Shown piece after piece: positions 1 to 8,891 of a stretch of DNA of 64,000 bases. The stretch comes from Chaetoceros tenuissimus (taxonomy: Eukaryota; Bacillariophyta; Thalassiosirophyceae; Chaetocerotales; Chaetocerotaceae): the NCBI GenBank assembly GCA_021927905.1, contig BLLK01000047.1, forward strand, positions 4,092,001 to 4,156,000. The letters run 5' to 3'. A model generated the notes under the pieces. That model saw nothing but the letters and a program-made list of their open reading frames with translations. It ran no database searches and was not told where the DNA came from. Within the stretch, counting starts at the first letter, position 1. Every line of letters starts with the position of its first letter. The translations under genes and the position numbers were made by a program.

Positions 1-720
1 ACTAGCATCCAACCATCCCACTTACCAAGTATTCATCCAACTGATGATCCAACTAGGTTGAAGTGCTTCGATCAATCAGGACGCCCGATCCTCACTTGGA
101 AAGGTAGACGACGAAAGTGCAAATACATTGCAAGCAACAAAAGGAAATTGTGCGATCGTGGAGACAAGTATTGTGCAAACGAATCAGGAAAACTTTTCCG
201 AGATTACAGCGGTTCCTGTTGTGACTCTTGTAATGTATACTACAATGAGCCTAGATGTTCGACTTTAACTGACACTTCTCCACCGACAATTGCACCTGTC
301 ACTTCTAAACCTACAACTGCACCTGTCACTTCTTCACCTACAATTACTTGTAAGCCTACTACCATTGAAGTCAAATTAAATGATGAAATCAATGAAAACG
401 GACTAATGCTTAGGAAGTATAACCATTCTACTCGCAAATTCAGTATCAAAGTATATGCAAAGGGAAGAAAACATTTCAATGAAGCGAATAAAACATACAC
501 CTTTGATGTTGGATGTCTTGAGACAAAAGCTTGCTATCGGTTTACTTTCAGAGACAAGGATAAAAAAAAAGGTCAATCAGACGGATTTCTTTCTGGCAAT
601 GGATATGTGAAAGTTATCTACGGAGAAGAAACGATCAGGTATTCAAAATTTAATAAACCAAAGAAGAATCTCAAGAGGATCGGAGTAAAGTTTGGAGATA
701 GATGTCCTATTTTTGATTAA
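1..720 (+). CDS. Secreted cysteine-rich protein, C-terminal part (cut by window edge)
   Basis: The frame is open from base 1 to the TAA at 718-720, so this is the 3' end of a longer gene. The visible part begins with a Pro/Ser/Thr-rich stretch, then a cysteine-rich module (first Cys at about base 64) containing WKGRRRKCKY and SCCDSC, which resembles the ShK-like modules on diatom secreted proteases. A Thr/Pro linker (about bases 265-355) with repeated APVTS units follows. The last 120 residues form a separate domain with a paired-cysteine CLETKACYRF motif and a DK..KGQSDG..SGNGYVKV stretch. That pattern recurs at the C-terminus of the trypsin-like protease at 45748-47109. The missing N-terminus could be a peptidase, since an M11 pseudogene lies just downstream, but this is a guess. 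The extracellular location is inferred from composition. Confidence 0.65.
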   Translation, partial: TSIQPSHLPSIHPTDDPTRLKCFDQSGRPILTWKGRRRKCKYIASNKRKLCDRGDKYCANESGKLFRDYSGSCCDSCNVYYNEPRCSTLTDTSPPTIAPVTSKPTTAPVTSSPTITCKPTTIEVKLNDEINENGLMLRKYNHSTRKFSIKVYAKGRKHFNEANKTYTFDVGCLETKACYRFTFRDKDKKKGQSDGFLSGNGYVKVIYGEETIRYSKFNKPKKNLKRIGVKFGDRCPIFD

Positions 721-767
721 AATATTTCTCTTAAACAATAAAAATTTCATGTTGCCTTCTACTCACG

Positions 768-2079
768 CTGGCATTTTACTTTTGATTTGTGGGTCAGTAC
801 CGCCAGACGACAAATTTTACCATTCAGATTGCTCATAACCTCGGAGGTTTCGTAGTTGGTACATACTCATACTAACTTACATCATCAGGAGGTTCATACG
901 ATCATTTCACCTGTGAATAAGGTGACAAACTTCATAGAACGAGAGGTAGAGCAGCATGTTTGCTTCAACCACGGTGTGAAAATATGATATTTTTGGTAAA
1001 TTTTAGGCAGTATATTTGCAGTATGATAGAGGTTCAAATTATTACATCCTTTTTCAAAACAAGAAAAATGTCAGATGTCAAAACACTTATAATACACTGT
1101 TCCAAAATGAAAGTATGATATGCTTGGCAGCTGAGCATCCTCACAAAGGTGACCTCTATGGAATCAATGCTGTAAATGACAAGTCTATCCAAAATGGCAA
1201 TGCAGACGTAGATATTAGAATATCTTCTTCGAACGTAGATGAGGTTCTCTATGTTACTTATCTTCGAAAGACTGGTCCTAATCGCGATGTATCAAAGTAT
1301 GGAAACAGTGTTCTTGTTCATAGAACAGAGAGCAAAACTTTTGATATGAATAGTGAGTTCATAATCAGTCTTCAATCTGGTAAGAGATACAAAAGAGACT
1401 GGGATGGTGAAGGAAAGCTCACCATTGAAGTATTTTCCATTGATATTGGTTCGCCTGGGAAAGCAAACGTTCTCATCTACTCTGGAGATAATGATGGAGG
1501 GATGAAATGTGATACTAATCTGATCTAGTCCAACCCACTACGGCTAATGATCAAGTTCCCGAAATGAAGTGTCAGGATACTGTAGGGAAGATTAAGTTCG
1601 TAAACAAATCTGGTAAAGTTCTACAAAAGCCATGCACATGGGCTGCAGTAAAAGCAAATCAAAGGTGCAGATTTCCAGAAAGTAAGTATACAGATAGTAT
1701 TGATTTCTTCTTTATTATCTCGAGACAGATGACTTTGTTTCTAATTTACATTTTTCAGTAACAGCCGGGTGCCCAGTTACCTGTGGAGCTGACTGTCAAT
1801 GTATTCAAACTTTAGATACTTTCAAGGTAAATGTAGTGCAAAGAACATGTAATAACGTGGAACAGAATAGGAGGTGAGTGTCTTGTAAAATGGAAATTCT
1901 GTCTTGTAGTACATATTCAAAGCATTTACCAAGAATCTACTGCCCTTATTCTTTTTGTCCTAACAATTGATACTCACTTGTTTCAATCTAATAGTGTTCG
2001 TTGCAAAAAAAGAATATTCTACGCAAATTGTCCAAAAACTTGTACTCCAATGTTTCAGACAAAGACAATCAACTGCTAA
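768..2079 (+). pseudogene. Degenerate copy of the M11 (gametolysin-type) metallopeptidase at 6371-8784
   Basis: From about 768 the sequence can be aligned with the 3' two thirds of the intact M11 gene at 6371-8784, including its exon/intron structure and 3' flank. The zinc-binding region is destroyed: around 823-850 the frame reads TIQIAHNLGGFVVGT where the intact gene has LHEIAHNLGGFHSGT, so the first His, the catalytic Glu and the third His are lost. Stop codons follow at once (TAA near 874 and 917). Part of the next region is open (1016-1528), but a TAG at 1526-1528 coincides with a short deletion against the parent. The C-terminal ShK-like exons and their splice sites (donors near 1681 and 1874) are still recognisable down to TAA 2077-2079. 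The promoter and N-terminal half are missing. The result is a 5'-truncated, non-functional duplicate. Confidence 0.85.
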
Positions 2080-2252
2080 GTACTATGCTTGGCTACAAAG
2101 ATACTCCAATAATCATCATTGCAGTCAATTAGGTGTTATTGTGATCAATTTATTTTACGAACCATTCTCATTTAATTTTACAAAGATGTTAGTTTATTAT
2201 AACCTTTTTGAAAACACTAGCAGTAGGTCTTGTGTGAAAAAGAGGAAATTTC

Positions 2253-2936
2253 CTATATTCCTGCACTTTTTGTTGTTCCTATTGATATATTCTTTAACAC
2301 TCCACAAGCTACAACCTTCGCTCGACGACTTTGCCTTGAAGCATTCACTTGAGCATTGCTATATATCACTACTACATGACCCTCATTCTCTTCATGTGAG
2401 AAACCATTGCTAAATGAGTTGATAGTACCAACACCTTTGCCTTCCCCATTCGTCGATATGATAGCTCCACTTTTCTTGGTCCAAGGATTTCCTCGTACTT
2501 CATCTGTCTGCTTGAAGTAGCGTACGTTTGGACTGGAGCAGCTATCACCTTTGTGGATCGAGATGAGGCATTCTTTGCAGTTGGATGGTCCACCCTTGAC
2601 GAAGTAGTTGATGTCCATCCTCGTATCAGATGCTTTCCTATGAAAGGTCAGTGTCACACCGGCGTATGTGTTGACATTAGAGGAAGATGTCGTATAAAAG
2701 GAATCATTTGAAAAAGATTCCCATCTTTGTGTTTGTGCAGGCTCCATGTAGGCATGTAAAATGCGCTCCGGCGAATATTCTGAAGTTGAAGATTGCTGGA
2801 ATCTTCTTACATTCTTCTCTCTTACATTCTTCTCTGCCACATTTCGAAGGGATTTTGCATGAGACAAGTTAATCATAGCTGCAAAAATAAGCAATATTGC
2901 AATAGTAAAGTGTCTGGAAGCGTTGGAGATCATCAT
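2253..2936 (-). CDS. Secreted Cu/Zn-SOD-like domain protein
   Basis: Single-exon gene of 227 residues with tandem start Mets (2936 and 2933). Residues 1-27 form a clear signal peptide (hydrophobic FTIAILLIFAAM, then HAKS). The mature part has the layout of a divergent Cu/Zn superoxide dismutase domain: CLISIHKGDSC, then a Trp/Lys-rich segment, a GHVVVIY strand and the terminal AKVVACGVL, which recalls the R(I/V)ACG(V/L) ending of the SOD fold. Most metal-binding His residues of true SODs are not evident, so enzyme activity is doubtful. Diatoms carry many secreted proteins with this fold, and an extracellular or cell-wall role is more likely than superoxide removal. It sits convergent to the M11 pseudogene. 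The fold assignment is moderate and the function unknown. Confidence 0.6.
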   Translation of the reverse strand: MMISNASRHFTIAILLIFAAMINLSHAKSLRNVAEKNVREKNVRRFQQSSTSEYSPERILHAYMEPAQTQRWESFSNDSFYTTSSSNVNTYAGVTLTFHRKASDTRMDINYFVKGGPSNCKECLISIHKGDSCSSPNVRYFKQTDEVRGNPWTKKSGAIISTNGEGKGVGTINSFSNGFSHEENEGHVVVIYSNAQVNASRQSRRAKVVACGVLKNISIGTTKSAGI

Positions 2937-3438
2937 GTGATATCGTATATTTGATTTCAGAGATTCGTAATATGAAAATTTATGGGAAGTAGTAAGACCG
3001 ATGTTTATGGCTGAGAAGTATTAACCGAAGTTTTTTCATGTTGGAAGCATTGAAGTGGAAAAGCGGATCTTCAAGGAAGCAGTAGGAAGGAATCGAGGAA
3101 CATAGGATTTATGAGGCTAAAATCTTCTAAATATCCAATAAAATATGTCCCCCTTTCAACAACTATCTTCTACTGATACTTCATACAATGAGCAGTCAGA
3201 GAGCAATAGAGCTGGAAGTACCGAATCGGAAAGTGGTTCTTCAAGAAAGAAGGAATTAGAATTTGACCAATCAAATGTCAACCTACCGACAACTACGTAC
3301 ACTGGATACTTTCAATTTCTAATTTTATGTTGATGACGCTAGCCTGCGTTGTGTATTTCTCACTGAAACCGTAGTATGATCAAGGAATTATATTAGAAAT
3401 TTATAATATCTCAAGGAATCTACGGTGTATTTTCAATT
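2937..3438. other. Intergenic region with a weak 62-codon open frame
   Basis: No convincing gene. A 62-codon ATG frame (3145-3333, +) encodes a Ser/Glu-rich peptide ending in a short hydrophobic run. It has no homologue I recognise and may be the worn N-terminus of a lost type II membrane protein. Two related purine-rich segments (about 3048-3095 and 3218-3258, both with GATCTTCAAG/GTTCTTCAAG cores) look like a local diverged duplication. Confidence 0.25.
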
Positions 3439-5458
3439 TCATGAACACTGACCACAAGTTTTTCGGCAAGTTTCGGCGATTCCCAAGACTTTGCATCGTT
3501 TCACAGTATTTCTACTTGATGCCCAGTAGCATGCTCTACTTGTACCATTTTTCATGTAGAACCTTCTTCTTCCATCTACACATTTGTCACAGGTCATACA
3601 CGTTTGAGGGCACATTGAGCTCAGGACTTTTGAGGAACAGCAGTCAGTAGGTTTAGCTGCAACCCATTTGCAATTACGTCGTTGTTTCCTCCAAATGAAA
3701 TCCAATGGAGTATCAGAGCAAGATGTGTGATCTTCATCAGATGTCACACCATCTGGAATATCCATATATGCACCACGATTTGCTACTGTGAGACCTTCGA
3801 CATATGCAATGACATGAGCCTTGTCAATATCATTCGAGTCCACAATTTCACTACAGAACTTGACTATTAGAGGTCTACCATAGCCACCATAGTTCTCATA
3901 TCGATATTCCTGACCTGGTCGAAGTTCGGCTAAAGACCAACTCTGAGCTTCAAAAGATTTTTGTTGAGTGATTGTAACAGTATCCCTATTGCTTTGAAGG
4001 GTATCTAATATACCTTCAGCTCTCTGGTACATGATGAAAAGGTCGTCAGTCCCAATGGTAGATAGTCTTGAGACAAGATTATTACCTGTAGATACGGATG
4101 GCTTCGAGACAATGTCGTTGAGACCAACAAGGTCTTCTGAGAATGAATTGATTCCTGGGTCAAGCGATGAGTAGAATTCTGGATACCAACCACTGTAGTA
4201 AGTCTTTGCACCATTAAAGCAAGCAACCGGTCCATCATCTAACCACTGACCAATGTTTCCCGTAGAATCAGTGGAGTCGCCGAATTCGTCACTCCCTTTC
4301 CCGGAATGATTGAAACCGAAGTTGTGACTAATTTCATGAACCTGGACAAAGGCATTACTAGCATAGTCTGTTTGATACCAAGATACCTGAACGAGAAACA
4401 AAAGTGTCAGTTGAATGTAAAGAATGAAGAACGAGTATACATCTAGATCTTACAGTTCCTGGCCGCTCTCCAAAGGCAACGCTTCCTCTGAAATAGACTG
4501 ATTGAGGCATAACGAATGCAATGTGCGTGTAGTCCAAAGTTCCGTGACCTTACTTCAGCCATGGCCATGGTAGATACCATGAGAAAATCATTACCTTTCA
4601 GATTCTCATCTAATCTGAGGGATAGCACTCCTTGATTTACGTGATCTCCTGTTGCAGGATCAAATATCAATTTATTATTGGAGCACTTCATCATTCTGGT
4701 CCTCTGTTTGAACGAGAAGTTGTGAGAATGATAGAAAGTTACGAAATTTTCACTGTAAAACATTGAAAGAAGTACTCACCACATTACTTGAATCCCCAAA
4801 AAAGTCATCAAAGAGTTTTTCTTCAGATTGAGTTATATCATCCTCTATCCCTTTCCCAAGAACGCGGACAACAAGCAACTTGAATATCCCACTAGTATTT
4901 CTTGCCTTGGCCGAGTTTCGGGAAGAGATCTCTGTATTGCTATCTTCTTTTCGCCTCCTCGTGTAACTGAGATCATTCATATGTCCAATGAGCTGAAAGC
5001 TGTGTTGCTTTGTTACCTTTTGCTCGCTCACATGTATGATGAGCTCTTCTTCTGGGGTTAAAGAATGATAAAGACATGATAGGCCCTCTAATAAGTTCAC
5101 ATCATAATATTGGCCATCTTTTGTTGCACAGGTCAAGAAGTCGTTCAGTGATACGCCGTGTTGAGGTTCTAGTCCAAAGAGTTTCTCGATTGTACATGGA
5201 ATACTTCTTGAGCTTAATTCTGCCTCTGAACTCGATTGTGGTGATTCGTCCCGATGTGCAAATATGTTATCTCTCAACAGCCTCAACTGGTCATTTGTGG
5301 CATAGTGATGATCCTTAGAAAAAATACTAAATGATGAGAAAACAAATGAATTTCAGAAGGAGATTTACGAATTATTTCAAACTAACCTTTGCTGCAACAA
5401 CATAGGCAAAAACTGTAAGTGAGAACAAGAGTGTTTTAGGAATAATCTTGGTATTCAT
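3439..5458 (-). CDS. M11 gametolysin-type secreted metallopeptidase with two ShK-like modules, frameshifted in exon 3
   Basis: Four exons: 5458-5387, 5313-4780, 4703-4454 and 4386-3439, all with GT-AG junctions in phase 0. Exon 1 is a signal peptide (MNTKIIPKTLLFSLTVFAYV). The propeptide region is followed by a CSNNKL motif shared with the M11 gene at 6371, then the zinc site HEISHNFGFNHS in exon 4 (HExxHxxGxxHS, family M11). Two cysteine modules (WRKQRRNCKW...CPQTCMTC and RACYWASS...CRKTCGQC) end the protein, which would be about 600 residues. Exon 3 cannot be read in one frame: the 5' part runs through MAMAEV, and the 3' part, clearly homologous to the other M11 protein (DYTHIAFVMP, FGERPG), is in another frame, with the switch near 4552-4545. 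One surplus base would explain this. It is either an inactivating mutation or an assembly error. Confidence 0.75.
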
Positions 5459-6370
5459 TTTCTATTTTGAAAATGCAAAGATTGTTTTTTGATTTATAGA
5501 ATTATTATGAGAGTTGCATTTCTTGAAGTAATTTTGTTGATGGTTCAATTTTGACTCTAGAGGAAGGCCGCATTCCTTCTGACGCAAGATCTAGTTTCTC
5601 CGATCCTATGATCGGATAAGAAAACAAGAATCCAAAGTATAAATATTTCCGATCCTATACCGTTTAATTTTCCTGTCCGTTATTTATGAAGACATTTTTC
5701 TCATGTGCGTCATTTTTAGATTGTTATTCCTGAGAACTGAGAACATATTGAACCTCGATCAAAGTAAGTCATCCGATCCTTTCCCTGCCTTATTATAAAT
5801 TCCTACGTTCCGTTCCGCTCCGGTCATTTTTAGATTTCAATTCCTGAAGAGCTTATTCATTCTCATAAAAATAATTATCCGATATTTTATTAATTCCTAC
5901 GTTCCGTTCCGTTCCGTTCCTCTGTTCCGATCCGTTCCGTTCCGTCTTTTTGCACGACCAATAGAAATACATGTTTTGTACATATTACTTAGTGTACAAA
6001 TAAGTTGCTTGTTTTGTTAATAGTATATTTCATGAGTGAATAGCTTCTGCTTCCTCATCTTTTGTTGTTTCACTCCTTTCTTTTCGTTGTTCAGTACATG
6101 ATGACAAGCCTGCACGCAAACACTGAATTCCTATGCATGATTAAAATCCTACGAAAATTGAAAATGGAGCTAATTATTTTCTAGATATTTTGATGTCAGA
6201 AGGACTTTTGGATGTCTAGGGCTTCCTTGTGCTTCCTTAATTCCTTGCAAGTAAAGGTTTCGTATTAGAGTGCACAGTAACTTCGTACATTGTATCATGA
6301 AATAATTTCATGCACATTTTTGGTACTGCCACCTTTATCATTAGCCGTGTCGTCTCCACAATATCAAAAC
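5459..6370. promoter_or_regulatory. Shared promoter region between two divergent M11 genes
   Basis: This 0.9-kb stretch separates the ATGs of two head-to-head metallopeptidase genes and has no open gene. It is AT-rich, with a pentamer cluster described separately and a GATCCTATGATCGGAT near-palindrome around 5601-5617. It probably carries both promoters. No further motif can be assigned with confidence. Confidence 0.4.
5801..5946. repeat. (TTCCG)n pentamer cluster
   Basis: Imperfect runs of TTCCG occur at 5801-5823 and 5895-5946, both preceded by TCCTACG. They are a simple-sequence repeat between two divergent protease genes and could act as a promoter element or be plain slippage. Confidence 0.7.
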
Positions 6371-8784
6371 ATGGATGGAAAGGTTAGTACATCTCTAAAG
6401 AAACGCGAATCCCATCTCTCGTTGCACGAGATAGGGTTACAATGCAATGATAAGCATCAATCTATAACTTCATCAAAAAGTAATCAAATGGCTGAAAAGT
6501 CTGCCAAAAGGAAGCCAAAGCGCAGGAATTCTGACTTAATTGTTGATGACGTTTTTGTAGATGAGGAAATGATAAACGAAAATGAGTCTGCCGATTCATT
6601 CTCTCGCTTGCCAAATCTAAGTCGAATTGGTCGTATGAGGAGAGATTGGGTCAAACTAGATAAGTACAAAGATTCCAATTTGGATCTACTCAGTTCAGAC
6701 GAAGAGACGGAAGAACTAGATGATCATGCTTCTTTCAAGCAGAGAATCTTGCTGTCATCAATGTTCATGCTTTTGATTGTCATGAGTTCATGTGTATACA
6801 ACCATTCTAGCGGCTTTGGAAAGCATAAGCTAAGAAATGAAGAGGATGCTAGGAACCATGATTCCAAAACCATTGAGAGAGATTTGTCCTATGGTATTAT
6901 TGAAGAAGATTCATTTGAATGTACAGTTATCGAAATGGAGGCTTTAGTACCTCCTGGGACTAAAGATCTGAACACAATTCTACTTTGTGAATCCGTTGTT
7001 GGAGAAGTGTATTCATTCGATGTTGATCCATCTCCAATCTTCAAATCAGACTTTATCTTAGGCCAAACGATGGTTGTTTTACCTGAGACATTGGTAGACA
7101 CAGAGAAGTCTCAGCTTCTCATATCCAAAGCTATTGACCAGCAGATGTTGTATACATATATTCCAAACGGAAATCAAAATCTTAGACGAGGCCTATCTAC
7201 TGTTGAGGGAACATTTGATGTTCTTGTTATCAGAGTGGTCGATGGATATAATCATGCACCAAAGCAAAGTGTGGCAAAGTTGAACAATGATATATTTGGT
7301 GATATGAAAAGTGTTGGAAAGCAGCTTACTGCGTGCTCAAATAATAAGCTGCAAATTATACCAGCAGAAGGAGAAGGAGTAAGCAATGGTATCCTAACAG
7401 TTGAGACAGTAGCGAACCTTGCCAACGCAAACTTTAGAGAATGTGGAAATTATGCAATTGTAGCTACAAAGCATATCGAGCGCCATTATACAATGATAGT
7501 ATGTCCTGATGAGGTATATTTCAATGGAGCCGCTGGATATGCTGATAGACCGGGAAGGATAAGCTATTTCATGAGTACTTATGCCAGTTACAAGTTTATC
7601 CACCTCCATGAGATTGCCCACAACCTCGGAGGCTTCCACAGTGGTACATTATTTGGAGGCTCATACAATGATTACACCTGCGCACTAGGAAACAAAGGTG
7701 CTTGGAACGAAAATGGATCAGCATTCTGCTTCAACGGAGTGAAGACATGGCAGTTCGGGTGAGTTCGAAAGTTAATTGAGTGTACATTTGACTTTGCCAA
7801 TTTATTTCTAACATAAATCATAAATATTTCTAGATGGTACTCTGATTATCATAGAGAGATCGACCCAGCTGACCATCCTCATAAAGGTGACCTCTATGGA
7901 ATCAATGCTGTAAATGACAAGTCTATCCAAAAAGGCAATGGAGATGTAGTAATTAGAGTATCTTCTGCGAACGTAGATGAGGTTCTCTATGTTACTTATC
8001 TTCGAAAGATTGGTCCTAATCGTGATGTTCCAAAGTATGGAAACAGTGTTCTTGTTCATAGAACAGAGAGCAAAACTTTTGATATGAATAGTGATTTTAT
8101 CATTAGTCTTCAATCTGGTGAAAGATACGAAAGAGACTGGGATGGTGCAGGAAAGCTCATCATTGAAGTCTGTTCGATTGATGTTGGTTCACCTGGGAAA
8201 GCAAACATTCTCATTTATGCTGGAGGTAAAGATGGAGGCTTGAAATGTAATGATAATCTTGAACTGGATCCAGTTCCACCCACTACGACTAATGATCAAG
8301 TTCCCGAAACAAAGTGTCAAGATACTGCGGGGAAGATTAAGTTTCAAAATATTTTTGGTAAAGTTCTACGAAAGCCATGTTTATGGGCTGCAGCAAGAGC
8401 AAATCAACGGTGCAGATTTCCAGAAAGTAAGTATACAGATAGTATTAAGTTTTTCTATATTACCTCGGAGGTATTTCTAAATTTGATTTCTTAGTTGCAG
8501 CAGCGTGCCCGGTTACCTGCGGAGCTGACTGTAAATGTATTCAAACTTCAAATAGTTTCAAGGTAAAAGCAGTTCAAAGAACCTGTAATTTTGTGAAAAA
8601 GAAAAAGAGGTGAGTGATTATATGATTTACTTATAATTTATTGCTATGATTTTGCACTCGAAAATACATTAGATGCTCATCCTATTTCGAAAATAACAGT
8701 GTACGTTGTAAGAAGAGAATATTTTACGCAAATTGTCCCAAGACTTGTACTCCAATGTTTCAGACAAAAACAAAGAACTGCTAA
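6371..8784 (+). CDS. Intact M11 gametolysin-type metallopeptidase, type II membrane-anchored, with ShK-like C-terminus
   Basis: Four exons: 6371-7758, 7834-8426, 8495-8609 and 8700-8784, giving 726 residues with all junctions in register. ATG 6371 is the first Met of a frame that also extends upstream without a start. The N-terminal 130 residues are charged and end in KQRILLSSMFMLLIVMSSCVY, a single membrane span, so the protein is probably a type II ectoenzyme rather than carrying a cleaved signal peptide. The zinc site LHEIAHNLGGFHSG fits M11 (gametolysin), metalloendopeptidases of algae that act on cell-wall glycoproteins. The downstream part is a beta-rich domain, and the final exons encode two cysteine modules (KPCLWAAARANQRC...CPVTCGAD and a second ending KTCTPMF). 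The truncated copy at 768-2079 derives from a gene of this type. The convergent neighbour ends 107 bp away. Confidence 0.85.
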
Positions 8785-8891
8785 AAATTAGGCACGCACG
8801 CTATGCTTGGTTACTTAGATACTCCAATAATTATTATTATAAATCTTGTTAGTTGTATTGTTTTGAGTATTTTGAAAGAGTCCTCCGTACT

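Noticed and set aside
4487-4553. A 66-base intron (gtaagg to tttcag) to avoid the M11 frameshift
   Set aside because: It would remove the conserved DYTHIAFVMP segment and leave the downstream frame wrong, so it does not solve the break.
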